64,000 bases of DNA from contig OX031061.1 of the NCBI GenBank assembly GCA_943736015.1, positions 11,541,290 to 11,605,289 on the forward strand, read 5' to 3'. Positions 35,008-49,395 of the stretch are shown here, piece by piece. A model generated the notes under the pieces. The model made no database searches. It saw only the letters and a list, made by a program, of their open reading frames with translations, and was not told the DNA's origin. A program made the position numbers and the translations under genes. Every line of letters begins with the position of its first letter. The stretch's first letter is position 1. This stretch comes from Tridacna crocea. Taxonomy: Eukaryota; Mollusca; Bivalvia; Cardiida; Cardiidae.

Positions 35008-36869
35008 TATTTTTATGGCCTATTTTTTTAATTCTTCAAATGAAAACAAGATTTTTTTTCATCAGAAAAAGTTTCTGCAACAGCAAACAGTTGCTTCTGA
35101 ATTCTATTTTTTTGAGCAGCGGTTAAACATAACATTGACTTTTGACACGCACGGTCACCAAAACTGACCCTGGTATGAAAACAGGGAAATGTTCGATTTA
35201 CCTTTCTTTGATTTGTGCAACAGGTATCAGTTGCCTCCGAAAGTGTCTAAGTTGATTTTACGATTTCATGCGCAGCACGTAACCGTCTCATATGGGTGAG
35301 ATAGTCATCGCAACCGAATCAATGGCCCTAGTGAGAGAAAACGAAAAAAGAAAAATCCCTATATTTGACTTGAGAAACAGGTGTTGTCTGCTATGAAATG
35401 TCCCATAAGTCGATTTTTTTCATGTTTTCGCAGATACGTAACTGGCACCTACGAGGCGGTAGTCAGCGTAAATGGGTTTGTCGTCACGGCATAAAGAGAT
35501 TGGAGGAAAAAAAAAAATAGAAATTTAGTTCCCTATATTTGACTTGAGAAACAGGTGTCGTCTGCTATGAAATGTCCCGTAAGTCGATTTTTCATGTTTT
35601 CGCAGATACGTAACCGGCACCCAGGAGACGGTAGTCAACGTAAATGGGTTTGTTGTCACGTACGATATATAGAGATTGGAGAAAAAAAAAAAAATAAATA
35701 AAAGATTCAGCTCTCTTTGTTTGACTTATGCAACAGGAAGCAGTTGCTACTGAAAGAGTCTTCAAGTCTTTTTTTAGCCACTTGTCACATCATTTTCTGG
35801 TGTTCTCGCATGTGCGTAACTGGCATGTATGAAACGGTAGTCAATGTAACTGGGTTTCTTGTTGCGGTTTGAAGATATTAGAAAAATTATGCTTCAATTC
35901 CTTGCTACTGAAAGAGTTTTCAGTCTTTTTTTAGCCACTTGTCACATTGTTTTCTGTGCTTTTCGCATGTGCGTAACTGGCACGTATGAGACGGTAAGCA
36001 ACGTAACTGGGTTTCTTGTCATGGTTTGAAGCGATTAGAAAAAATTACATTTCAGTTCCCTTTGTTTGATTTATGCAATAGGAAACAATTGCTACAGAAA
36101 GAGTTTCCAGTCTCTTTTTTAGCAACTTGTCACATTAATTTCTGTGTGTTTTTTTTACACTGTACATTGATCATTTTGGCTTCTATGAATTTGATGTGGC
36201 CCGAGTCAGAAAATCCAATTAAAGGGTAAAGGGCGGGGGTGGGGGATCAAGGGTTTACTTTAAGGGAAGTAACTCTTGCAAGGGGCTTGAAAAGACCAAA
36301 ACAAGGTCTTCTGCCACCTTGTTTTCTTGAAATTTGGCCCTTTTTCAGTGAAATCTGGCATATGTGGATGGTGCATGCCCGGCAGTTTGCCAAGGACTGC
36401 ACAGAAGCCTTTAAAAAAGACTTTAAATCCACTTTTATGCCGTTTTTTGTTCACTGTGATTGGATCGATATATAAGGGCGCCATTTTGAAGCCCTCTGAT
36501 TGGCTGACTGGGCCCATTTTGATTTCTCAAAGCCTTTCTGACTGCAAGACCGGGCCCATTTTGAATTTCTCACAGCCTCTCTGATTGGCTGTTGGCACCC
36601 ATTCTCATTTCCTAAAAGCTTCTGTGATTGGCTGATTTCACAGAGGGATGAGATTTGATTGGATGATGGGGGGGGGGAGTATATGTTTATCCTTATTGAC
36701 CCATTACCATACAATTACGCCTTTTTTTAACACACATTAAAGAGAAGGCATTGGAAAATAATCTGAGAAAAGGAGACAATGCAGGTTACCAGCATTTTCT
36801 CCTTTTCCCACAATGTTTTCTACCCTATGAAAGAAAATTTTGATTATTAGTTATTCTTACATCTTACTG
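35008..36869. repeat. Repeat unit 20 (long, 1862 bp)
   Basis: Complete long unit, G-run of 10. G-to-A at CpG 36021 (also in unit 35) and G-to-T at 36716. Confidence 0.95.
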
Positions 36870-38731
36870 TATTTTTATGGCCTATTTTTTTAATTCTTCA
36901 AATGAAAACAAGATTTTTTTTCATCAGAAAAAGTTTCTGCAACAGCAAACAGTTGCTTCTGAATTCTATTTTTTTGAGCAGCGGTTAAACATAACATTGA
37001 CTTTTGACACGCACGGTCACCAAAACTGACCCTGGTATGAAAACAGGGAAATGTTCGATTTACCTTTCTTTGATTTGTGCAACAGGTATCAGTTGCCTCC
37101 GAAAGTGTCTAAGTTGATTTTACGATTTCATGCGCAGCACGTAACCGTCTCATATGGGTGAGATAGTCATCGCAACCGAATCAATGGCCCTAGTGAGAGA
37201 AAACGAAAAAAGAAAAATCCCTATATTTGACTTGAGAAACAGGTGTTGTCTGCTATGAAATGTCCCATAAGTCGATTTTTTTCATGTTTTCGCAGATACG
37301 TAACTGGCACCTACGAGGCGGTAGTCAGCGTAAATGGGTTTGTCGTCACGGCATAAAGAGATTGGAGGAAAAAAAAAATAGAAATTTAGTTCCCTATATT
37401 TGACTTGAGAAACAGGTGTCGTCTGCTATGAAATGTCCCGTAAGTCGATTTTTCATGTTTTCGCAGATACGTAACCGGCACCCAGGAGACGGTAGTCAAC
37501 GTAAATGGGTTTGTTGTCACGTACGATATATAGAGATTGGAGAAAAAAAAAAAAAATAAATAAAAGATTCAGCTCTCTTTGTTTGACTTATGCAACAGGA
37601 AGCAGTTGCTACTGAAAGAGTCTTCAAGTCTTTTTTTAGCCACTTGTCACATCATTTTCTGGTGTTCTCGCATGTGCGTAACTGGCATGTATGAAACGGT
37701 AGTCAATGTAACTGGGTTTCTTGTTGCGGTTTGAAGATATTAGAAAAATTATGCTTCAATTCCTTGCTACTGAAAGAGTTTTCAGTCTTTTTTTAGCCAC
37801 TTGTCACATTGTTTTCTGTGCTTTTCGCATGTGCGTAACTGGCACGTATGAGACGGTAATTAACGTAACTGGGTTTCTTGTCGTGGTTTGAAGCGATTAG
37901 AAAAAATTACATTTCAGTTCCCTTTGTTTGATTTATGCAATAGGAAACAATTGCTACAGAAAGAGTTTCCAGTCTCTTTTTTAGCAACTTGTCACATTAA
38001 TTTCTGTGTGTTTTTTTTACACTGTACATTGATCATTTTGGCTTCTATGAATTTGATGTGGCCCGAGTCAGAAAATCCAATTAAAGGGTAAAGGGCGGGG
38101 GTGGGGGATCAAGGGTTTACTTTAAGGGAAGTAACTCTTGCAAGGGGCTTGAAAAGACCAAAACAAGGTCTTCTGCCACCTTGTTTTCTTGAAATTTGGC
38201 CCTTTTTCAGTGAAATCTGGCATATGTGGATGGTGCATGCCCGGCAGTTTGCCAAGGACTGCACAGAAGCCTTTAAAAAAGACTTTAAATCCACTTTTAT
38301 GCCGTTTTTTGTTCACTGTGATTGGATCGATATATAAGGGCGCCATTTTGAAGCCCTCTGATTGGCTGACTGGGCCCATTTTGATTTCTCAAAGCCTTTC
38401 TGACTGCAAGACCGGGCCCATTTTGAATTTCTCACAGCCTCTCTGATTGGCTGTTGGCACCCATTCTCATTTCCTAAAAGCTTCTGTGATTGGCTGATTT
38501 CACAGAGGGATGAGATTTGATTGGATGATGGGGGGGGGGAGTATATGTTTATCCTTATTGACCCATTACCATACAATGACGCCTTTTTTTAACACACATT
38601 AAAGAGAAGGCATTGGAAAATAATCTGAGAAAAGGAGACAATGCAGGTTACCAGCATTTTCTCCTTTTCCCACAATGTTTTCTACCCTATGAAAGAAAAT
38701 TTTGATTATTAGTTATTCTTACATCTTACTG
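36870..38731. repeat. Repeat unit 21 (long, 1862 bp)
   Basis: Complete long unit, G-run of 10. GC-to-TT double change at 37860-37861, shared only with unit 25. It precedes a short unit but lacks the linked T, the only such exception. Confidence 0.95.
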
Positions 38732-40466
38732 TATTTTTATGGCCTATTTTTTTAATTCTTCAAATGAAAACAAGATTTTTTTTCATCAGAAAAAGTTTCT
38801 GCAACAGCAAACAGTTGCTTCTGAATTCTATTTTTTTGAGCAGCGGTTAAACATTTTACGATTTCATGCGCAGCACGTAACCGTCTCATATGGGTGAGAT
38901 AGTCATCGCAACCGAATCAATGGCCCTAGTGAGAGAAAACGAAAAAAGAAAAATCCCTATATTTGACTTGAGAAACAGGTGTTGTCTGCTATGAAATGTC
39001 CCATAAGTCGATTTTTTTCATGTTTTCGCAGATACGTAACTGGCACCTACGAGGCGGTAGTCAGCGTAAATGGGTTTGTCGTCACGGCATAAAGAGATTG
39101 GAGGAAAAAAAAAAATAGAAATTTAGTTCCCTATATTTGACTTGAGAAACAGGTGTCGTCTGCTATGAAATGTCCCGTAAGTCGATTTTTCATGTTTTCG
39201 CAGATACGTAACCGGCACCCAGGAGACGGTAGTCAACGTAAATGGGTTTGTTGTCACGTACGATATATAGAGATTGGAGAAAAAAAAAAAAAATAAATAA
39301 AAGATTCAGCTCTCTTTGTTTGACTTATGCAACAGGAAGCAGTTGCTACTGAAAGAGTCTTCAAGTCTTTTTTTAGCCACTTGTCACATCATTTTCTGGT
39401 GTTCTCGCATGTGCGTAACTGGCATGTATGAAACGGTAGTCAATGTAACTGGGTTTCTTGTTGCGGTTTGAAGATATTAGAAAAATTATGCTTCAATTCC
39501 TTGCTACTGAAAGAGTTTTCAGTCTTTTTTTAGCCACTTGTCACATTGTTTTCTGTGCTTTTCGCATGTGCGTAACTGGCACGTATGAGACGGTAAGCAA
39601 CGTAACTGGGTTTCTTGTCGTGGTTTGAAGCGATTAGAAAAAATTACATTTCAGTTCCCTTTGTTTGATTTATGCAATAGGAAACAATTGCTACAGAAAG
39701 AGTTTCCAGTCTCTTTTTTAGCAACTTGTCACATTAATTTCTGTGTGTTTTTTTTACACTGTACATTGATCATTTTGGCTTCTATGAATTTGATGTGGCC
39801 CGAGTCAGAAAATCCAATTAAAGGGTAAAGGGCGGGGGTGGGGGATCAAGGGTTTACTTTAAGGGAAGTAACTCTTGCAAGGGGCTTGAAAAGACCAAAA
39901 CAAGGTCTTCTGCCACCTTGTTTTCTTGAAATTTGGCCCTTTTTCAGTGAAATCTGGCATATGTGGATGGTGCATGCCCGGCAGTTTGCCAAGGACTGCA
40001 CAGAAGCCTTTAAAAAAGACTTTAAATCCACTTTTATGCCGTTTTTTGTTCACTGTGATTGGATCGATATATAAGGGCGCCATTTTGAAGCCCTCTGATT
40101 GGCTGACTGGGCCCATTTTGATTTCTCAAAGCCTTTCTGACTGCAAGACCGGGCCCATTTTGAATTTCTCACAGCCTTTCTGATTGGCTGTTGGCACCCA
40201 TTCTCATTTCCTAAAAGCTTCTGTGATTGGCTGATTTCACACAGGGATGAGATTTGATTGGATGATGGGGGGGGAGTATATGTTTATCCTTATTGACCCA
40301 TTACCATACAATGACGCCTTTTTTTAACACACATTAAAGAGAAGGCATTGGAAAATAATCTGAGAAAAGGAGACAATGCAGGTTACCAGCATTTTCTCCT
40401 TTTCCCACAATGTTTTCTACCCTATGAAAGAAAATTTTGATTATTAGTTATTCTTACATCTTACTG
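38732..40466. repeat. Repeat unit 22 (short, 1735 bp)
   Basis: Short unit, junction at about 38853. Carries the linked T at 40178, C at 40242 (shared only with unit 23) and a G-run of 8. Confidence 0.95.
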
Positions 40467-42201
40467 TATTTTTATGGCCTATTTTTTTAATTCTTCAAAT
40501 GAAAACAAGATTTTTTTTCATCAGAAAAAGTTTCTGCAACAGCAAACAGTTGCTTCTGAATTCTATTTTTTTGAGCAGCGGTTAAACATTTTACGATTTC
40601 ATGCGCAGCACGTAACCGTCTCATATGGGTGAGATAGTCATCGCAACCGAATCAATGGCCCTAGTGAGAGAAAACGAAAAAAGAAAAATCCCTATATTTG
40701 ACTTGAGAAACAGGTGTTGTCTGCTATGAAATGTCCCATAAGTCGATTTTTTTCATGTTTTCGCAGATACGTAACTGGCACCTACGAGGCGGTAGTCAGC
40801 GTAAATGGGTTTGTCGTCACGGCATAAAGAGATTGGAGGAAAAAAAAAAATAGAAATTTAGTTCCCTATATTTGACTTGAGAAACAGGTGTCGTCTGCTA
40901 TGAAATGTCCCGTAAGTCGATTTTTCATGTTTTCGCAGATACGTAACCGGCACCCAGGAGACGGTAGTCAACGTAAATGGGTTTGTTGTCACGTACGATA
41001 TATAGAGATTGGAGAAAAAAAAAAAAAATAAATAAAAGATTCAGCTCTCTTTGTTTGACTTATGCAACAGGAAGCAGTTGCTACTGAAAGAGTCTTCAAG
41101 TCTTTTTTTAGCCACTTGTCACATCATTTTCTGGTGTTCTCGCATGTGCGTAACTGGCATGTATGAAACGGTAGTCAATGTAACTGGGTTTCTTGTTGCG
41201 GTTTGAAGATATTAGAAAAATTATGCTTCAATTCCTTGCTACTGAAAGAGTTTTCAGTCTTTTTTTAGCCACTTGTCACATTGTTTTCTGTGCTTTTCGC
41301 ATGTGCGTAACTGGCACGTATGAGACGGTAAGCAACGTAACTGGGTTTCTTGTCGTGGTTTGAAGCGATTAGAAAAAATTACATTTCAGTTCCCTTTGTT
41401 TGATTTATGCAATAGGAAACAATTGCTACAGAAAGAGTTTCCAGTCTCTTTTTTAGCAACTTGTCACATTAATTTCTGTGTGTTTTTTTTACACTGTACA
41501 TTGATCATTTTGGCTTCTATGAATTTGATGTGGCCCGAGTCAGAAAATCCAATTAAAGGGTAAAGGGCGGGGGTGGGGGATCAAGGGTTTACTTTAAGGG
41601 AAGTAACTCTTGCAAGGGGCTTGAAAAGACCAAAACAAGGTCTTCTGCCACCTTGTTTTCTTGAAATTTGGCCCTTTTTCAGTGAAATCTGGCATATGTG
41701 GATGGTGCATGCCCGGCAGTTTGCCAAGGACTGCACAGAAGCCTTTAAAAAAGACTTTAAATCCACTTTTATGCCGTTTTTTGTTCACTGTGATTGGATC
41801 GATATATAAGGGCGCCATTTTGAAGCCCTCTGATTGGCTGACTGGGCCCATTTTGATTTCTCAAAGCCTTTCTGACTGCAAGACCGGGCCCATTTTGAAT
41901 TTCTCACAGCCTTTCTGATTGGCTGTTGGCACCCATTCTCATTTCCTAAAAGCTTCTGTGATTGGCTGATTTCACACAGGGATGAGATTTGATTGGATGA
42001 TGGGGGGGGAGTATATGTTTATCCTTATTGACCCATTACCATACAATGACGCCTTTTTTTAACACACATTAAAGAGAAGGCATTGGAAAATAATCTGAGA
42101 AAAGGAGACAATGCAGGTTACCAGCATTTTCTCCTTTTCCCACAATGTTTTCTACCCTATGAAAGAAAATTTTGATTATTAGTTATTCTTACATCTTACT
42201 G
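40467..42201. repeat. Repeat unit 23 (short, 1735 bp)
   Basis: Short unit, junction at about 40588. Shares C at 41977, linked T at 41913 and G-run of 8 with unit 22, so the two are very recent sister copies. Confidence 0.95.
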
Positions 42202-43934
42202 TATTTTTATGGCCTATTTTTTTAATTCTTCAAATGAAAACAAGATTTTTTTTCATCAGAAAAAGTTTCTGCAACAGCAAACAGTTGCTTCTGAATTCTA
42301 TTTTTTTGAGCAGCGGTTAAACATTTTACGATTTCATGCGCAGCACGTAACCGTCTCATATGGGTGAGATAGTCATCGCAACCGAATCAATGGCCCTAGT
42401 GAGAGAAAACGAAAAAAGAAAAATCCCTATATTTGACTTGAGAAACAGGTGTTGTCTGCTATGAAATGTCCCATAAGTCGATTTTTTTCATGTTTTCGCA
42501 GATACGTAACTGGCACCTACGAGGCGGTAGTCAGCGTAAATGGGTTTGTCGTCACGGCATAAAGAGATTGGAGGAAAAAAAAATAGAAATTTAGTTCCCT
42601 ATATTTGACTTGAGAAACAGGTGTCGTCTGCTATGAAATGTCCCGTAAGTCGATTTTTCATGTTTTCGCAGATACGTAACCGGCACCCAGGAGACGGTAG
42701 TCAACGTAAATGGGTTTGTTGTCACGTACGATATATAGAGATTGGAGAAAAAAAAAAAAATAAATAAAAGATTCAGCTCTCTTTGTTTGACTTATGCAAC
42801 AGGAAGCAGTTGCTACTGAAAGAGTCTTCAAGTCTTTTTTTAGCCACTTGTCACATCATTTTCTGGTGTTCTCGCATGTGCGTAACTGGCATGTATGAAA
42901 CGGTAGTCAATGTAACTGGGTTTCTTGTTGCGGTTTGAAGATATTAGAAAAATTATGCTTCAATTCCTTGCTACTGAAAGAGTTTTCAGTCTTTTTTTAG
43001 CCACTTGTCACATTGTTTTCTGTGCTTTTCGCATGTGCGTAACTGGCACGTATGAGACGGTAAGCAACGTAACTGGGTTTCTTGTCGTGGTTTGAAGCGA
43101 TTAGAAAAAATTACATTTCAGTTCCCTTTGTTTGATTTATGCAATAGGAAACAATTGCTACAGAAAGAGTTTCCAGTCTCTTTTTTAGCAACTTGTCACA
43201 TTAATTTCTGTGTGTTTTTTTTACACTGTACATTGATCATTTTGGCTTCTATGAATTTGATGTGGCCCGAGTCAGAAAATCCAATTAAAGGGTAAAGGGC
43301 GGGGGTGGGGGATCAAGGGTTTACTTTAAGGGAAGTAACTCTTGCAAGGGGCTTGAAAAGACCAAAACAAGGTCTTCTGCCACCTTGTTTTCTTGAAATT
43401 TGGCCCTTTTTCAGTGAAATCTGGCATATGTGGATGGTGCATGCCCGGCAGTTTGCCAAGGACTGCACAGAAGCCTTTAAAAAAGACTTTAAATCCACTT
43501 TTATGCCGTTTTTTGTTCACTGTGATTGGATCGATATATAAGGGCGCCATTTTGAAGCCCTCTGATTGGCTGACTGGGCCCATTTTGATTTCTCAAAGCC
43601 TTTCTGACTGCAAGACCGGGCCCATTTTGAATTTCTCACAGCCTCTCTGATTGGCTGTTGGCACCCATTCTCATTTCCTAAAAGCTTCTGTGATTGGCTG
43701 ATTTCACAGAGGGATGAGATTTGATTGGATGATGGGGGGGGGAGTATATGTTTATCCTTATTGACCCATTACCATACAATGACGCCTTTTTTTAACACAC
43801 ATTAAAGAGAAGGCATTGGAAAATAATCTGAGAAAAGGAGACAATGCAGGTTACCAGCATTTTCTCCTTTTCCCACAATGTTTTCTACCCTATGAAAGAA
43901 AATTTTGATTATTAGTTATTCTTACATCTTACTG
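42202..43934. repeat. Repeat unit 24 (short, 1733 bp)
   Basis: Short unit, junction at about 42323, with the 9-A tract (near 42575) also seen in unit 7. G-run of 9. No linked T; unit 25 is long. Confidence 0.95.
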
Positions 43935-45796
43935 TATTTTTATGGCCTATTTTTTTAATTCTTCAAATGAAAACAAGATTTTTTTTCATCAGAAAAAGTT
44001 TCTGCAACAGCAAACAGTTGCTTCTGAATTCTATTTTTTTGAGCAGCGGTTAAACATAACATTGACTTTTGACACGCACGGTCACCAAAACTGACCCTGG
44101 TATGAAAACAGGGAAATGTTCGATTTACCTTTCTTTGATTTGTGCAACAGGTATCAGTTGCCTCCGAAAGTGTCTAAGTTGATTTTACGATTTCATGCGC
44201 AGCACGTAACCGTCTCATATGGGTGAGATAGTCATCGCAACCGAATCAATGGCCCTAGTGAGAGAAAACGAAAAAAGAAAAATCCCTATATTTGACTTGA
44301 GAAACAGGTGTTGTCTGCTATGAAATGTCCCATAAGTCGATTTTTTTCATGTTTTCGCAGATACGTAACTGGCACCTACGAGGCGGTAGTCAGCGTAAAT
44401 GGGTTTGTCGTCACGGCATAAAGAGATTGGAGGAAAAAAAAAAATAGAAATTTAGTTCCCTATATTTGACTTGAGAAACAGGTGTCGTCTGCTATGAAAT
44501 GTCCCGTAAGTCGATTTTTCATGTTTTCGCAGATACGTAACCGGCACCCAGGAGACGGTAGTCAACGTAAATGGGTTTGTTGTCACGTACGATATATAGA
44601 GATTGGAGAAAAAAAAAAAAAATAAATAAAAGATTCAGCTCTCTTTGTTTGACTTATGCAACAGGAAGCAGTTGCTACTGAAAGAGTCTTCAAGTCTTTT
44701 TTTAGCCACTTGTCACATCATTTTCTGGTGTTCTCGCATGTGCGTAACTGGCATGTATGAAACGGTAGTCAATGTAACTGGGTTTCTTGTTGCGGTTTGA
44801 AGATATTAGAAAAATTATGCTTCAATTCCTTGCTACTGAAAGAGTTTTCAGTCTTTTTTTAGCCACTTGTCACATTGTTTTCTGTGCTTTTCGCATGTGC
44901 GTAACTGGCACGTATGAGACGGTAATTAACGTAACTGGGTTTCTTGTCGTGGTTTGAAGCGATTAGAAAAAATTACATTTCAGTTCCCTTTGTTTGATTT
45001 ATGCAATAGGAAACAATTGCTACAGAAAGAGTTTCCAGTCTCTTTTTTAGCAACTTGTCACATTAATTTCTGTGTGTTTTTTTTACACTGTACATTGATC
45101 ATTTTGGCTTCTATGAATTTGATGTGGCCCGAGTCAGAAAATCCAATTAAAGGGTAAAGGGCGGGGGTGGGGGATCAAGGGTTTACTTTAAGGGAAGTAA
45201 CTCTTGCAAGGGGCTTGAAAAGACCAAAACAAGGTCTTCTGCCACCTTGTTTTCTTGAAATTTGGCCCTTTTTCAGTGAAATCTGGCATATGTGGATGGT
45301 GCATGCCCGGCAGTTTGCCAAGGACTGCACAGAAGCCTTTAAAAAAGACTTTAAATCCACTTTTATGCCGTTTTTTGTTCACTGTGATTGGATCGATATA
45401 TAAGGGCGCCATTTTGAAGCCCTCTGATTGGCTGACTGGGCCCATTTTGATTTCTCAAAGCCTTTCTGACTGCAAGACCGGGCCCATTTTGAATTTCTCA
45501 CAGCCTCTCTGATTGGCTGTTGGCACCCATTCTCATTTCCTAAAAGCTTCTGTGATTGGCTGATTTCACAGAGGGATGAGATTTGATTGGATGATGGGGG
45601 GGGGAGTATATGTTTATCCTTATTGACCCATTACCATACAATGACGCCTTTTTTTAACACACATTAAAGAGAAGGCATTGGAAAATAATCTGAGAAAAGG
45701 AGACAATGCAGGTTACCAGCATTTTCTCCTTTTCCCACAATGTTTTCTACCCTATGAAAGAAAATTTTGATTATTAGTTATTCTTACATCTTACTG
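43935..45796. repeat. Repeat unit 25 (long, 1862 bp)
   Basis: Complete long unit, G-run of 9, with the TT double change at 44926-44927 otherwise found only in unit 21. Confidence 0.95.
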
Positions 45797-47661
45797 TATT
45801 TTTATGGCCTATTTTTTTAATTCTTCAAATGAAAACAAGATTTTTTTTCATCAGAAAAAGTTTCTGCAACAGCAAACAGTTGCTTCTGAATTCTATTTTT
45901 TTGAGCAGCGGTTAAACATAACATTGACTTTTGACACGCACGGTCACCAAAACTGACCCTGGTATGAAAACAGGGAAATGTTCGATTTACCTTTCTTTGA
46001 TTTGTGCAACAGGTATCAGTTGCCTCCGAAAGTGTCTAAGTTGATTTTACGATTTCATGCGCAGCACGTAACCGTCTCATATGGGTGAGATAGTCATCGC
46101 AACCGAATCAATGGCCCTAGTGAGAGAAAACGAAAAAAGAAAAATCCCTATATTTGACTTGAGAAACAGGTGTTGTCTGCTATGAAATGTCCCATAAGTC
46201 GATTTTTTTCATGTTTTCGCAGATACGTAACTGGCACCTACGAGGCGGTAGTCAGCGTAAATGGGTTTGTCGTCACGGCATAAAGAGATTGGAGGAAAAA
46301 AAAAAATAGAAATTTAGTTCCCTATATTTGACTTGAGAAACAGGTGTCGTCTGCTATGAAATGTCCCGTAAGTCGATTTTTCATGTTTTCGCAGATACGT
46401 AACCGGCACCCAGGAGACGGTAGTCAACGTAAATGGGTTTGTTGTCACGTACGATATATAGAGATTGGAGAAAAAAAAAAAAAATAAATAAAAGATTCAG
46501 CTCTCTTTGTTTGACTTATGCAACAGGAAGCAGTTGCTACTGAAAGAGTCTTCAAGTCTTTTTTTAGCCACTTGTCACATCATTTTCTGGTGTTCTCGCA
46601 TGTGCGTAACTGGCATGTATGAAACGGTAGTCAATGTAACTGGGTTTCTTGTTGCGGTTTGAAGATATTAGAAAAATTATGCTTCAATTCCTTGCTACTG
46701 AAAGAGTTTTCAGTCTTTTTTTAGCCACTTGTCACATTGTTTTCTGTGCTTTTCGCATGTGCGTAACTGGCACGTATGAGACGGTAAGCAACGTAACTGG
46801 GTTTCTTGTCGTGGTTTGAAGCGATTAGAAAAAATTACATTTCAGTTCCCTTTGTTTGATTTATGCAATAGGAAACAATTGCTACAGAAAGAGTTTCCAG
46901 TCTCTTTTTTAGCAACTTGTCACATTAATTTCTGTGTGTTTTTTTTACACTGTACATTGATCATTTTGGCTTCTATGAATTTGATGTGGCCCGAGTCAGA
47001 AAATCCAATTAAAGGGTAAAGGGCGGGGGTGGGGGATCAAGGGTTTACTTTAAGGGAAGTAACTCTTGCAAGGGGCTTGAAAAGACCAAAACAAGGTCTT
47101 CTGCCACCTTGTTTTCTTGAAATTTGGCCCTTTTTCAGTGAAATCTGGCATATGTGGATGGTGCATGCCCGGCAGTTTGCCAAGGACTGCACAGAAGCCT
47201 TTAAAAAAGACTTTAAATCCACTTTTATGCCGTTTTTTGTTCACTGTGATTGGATCGATATATAAGGGCGCCATTTTGAAGCCCTCTGATTGGCTGACTG
47301 GGCCCATTTTGATTTCTCAAAGCCTTTCTGACTGCAAGACCGGGCCCATTTTGAATTTCTCACAGCCTTTCTGATTGGCTGTTGGCACCCATTCTCATTT
47401 CCTAAAAGCTTCTGTGATTGGCTGATTTCACAGAGGGATGAGATTTGATTGGATGATGGGGGGGGGGGGAGTATATGTTTATCCTTATTGACCCATTACC
47501 ATACAATGACGCCTTTTTTTAACACACATTAAAGAGAAGGCATTGGAAAATAATCTGAGAAAAGGAGACAATGCAGGTTACCAGCATTTTCTCCTTTTCC
47601 CACAATGTTTTCTACCCTATGAAAGAAAATTTTGATTATTAGTTATTCTTACATCTTACTG
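45797..47661. repeat. Repeat unit 26 (long, 1865 bp)
   Basis: Complete long unit, G-run of 12. Carries the linked T at 47369 and is followed by a short unit. Confidence 0.95.
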
Positions 47662-49395
47662 TATTTTTATGGCCTATTTTTTTAATTCTTCAAATGAAAA
47701 CAAGATTTTTTTTCATCAGAAAAAGTTTCTGCAACAGCAAACAGTTGCTTCTGAATTCTATTTTTTTGAGCAGCGGTTAAACATTTTACGATTTCATGCG
47801 CAGCACGTAACCGTCTCATATGGGTGAGATAGTCATCGCAACCGAATCAATGGCCCTAGTGAGAGAAAACGAAAAAAGAAAAATCCCTATATTTGACTTG
47901 AGAAACAGGTGTTGTCTGCTATGAAATGTCCCATAAGTCGATTTTTTTCATGTTTTCGCAGATACGTAACTGGCACCTACGAGGCGGTAGTCAGCGTAAA
48001 TGGGTTTGTCGTCACGGCATAAAGAGATTGGAGGAAAAAAAAAAATAGAAATTTAGTTCCCTATATTTGACTTGAGAAACAGGTGTCGTCTGCTATGAAA
48101 TGTCCCGTAAGTCGATTTTTCATGTTTTCGCAGATACGTAACCGGCACCCAGGAGACGGTAGTCAACGTAAATGGGTTTGTTGTCACGTACGATATATAG
48201 AGATTGGAGAAAAAAAAAAAAATAAATAAAAGATTCAGCTCTCTTTGTTTGACTTATGCAACAGGAAGCAGTTGCTACTGAAAGAGTCTTCAAGTCTTTT
48301 TTTAGCCACTTGTCACATCATTTTCTGGTGTTCTCGCATGTGCGTAACTGGCATGTATGAAACGGTAGTCAATGTAACTGGGTTTCTTGTTGCGGTTTGA
48401 AGATATTAGAAAAATTATGCTTCAATTCCTTGCTACTGAAAGAGTTTTCAGTCTTTTTTTAGCCACTTGTCACATTGTTTTCTGTGCTTTTCGCATGTGC
48501 GTAACTGGCACGTATGAGACGGTAAGCAACGTAACTGGGTTTCTTGTCGTGGTTTGAAGCGATTAGAAAAAATTACATTTCAGTTCCCTTTGTTTGATTT
48601 ATGCAATAGGAAACAATTGCTACAGAAAGAGTTTCCAGTCTCTTTTTTAGCAACTTGTCACATTAATTTCTGTGTGTTTTTTTTACACTGTACATTGATC
48701 ATTTTGGCTTCTATGAATTTGATGTGGCCCGAGTCAGAAAATCCAATTAAAGGGTAAAGGGCGGGGGTGGGGGATCAAGGGTTTACTTTAAGGGAAGTAA
48801 CTCTTGCAAGGGGCTTGAAAAGACCAAAACAAGGTCTTCTGCCACCTTGTTTTCTTGAAATTTGGCCCTTTTTCAGTGAAATCTGGCATATGTGGATGGT
48901 GCATGCCCGGCAGTTTGCCAAGGACTGCACAGAAGCCTTTAAAAAAGACTTTAAATCCACTTTTATGCCGTTTTTTGTTCACTGTGATTGGATCGATATA
49001 TAAGGGCGCCATTTTGAAGCCCTCTGATTGGCTGACTGGGCCCATTTTGATTTCTCAAAGCCTTTCTGACTGCAAGACCGGGCCCATTTTGAATTTCTCA
49101 CAGCCTCTCTGATTGGCTGTTGGCACCCATTCTCATTTCCTAAAAGCTTCTGTGATTGGCTGATTTCACAGAGGGATGAGATTTGATTGGATGATGGGGG
49201 GGGGGAGTATATGTTTATCCTTATTGACCCATTACCATACAATGACGCCTTTTTTTAACACACATTAAAGAGAAGGCATTGGAAAATAATCTGAGAAAAG
49301 GAGACAATGCAGGTTACCAGCATTTTCTCCTTTTCCCACAATGTTTTCTACCCTATGAAAGAAAATTTTGATTATTAGTTATTCTTACATCTTAC
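47662..49395. repeat. Repeat unit 27 (short, 1734 bp)
   Basis: Isolated short unit, junction at about 47783, G-run of 10. Followed by the 6-bp linker deletion. Confidence 0.95.
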
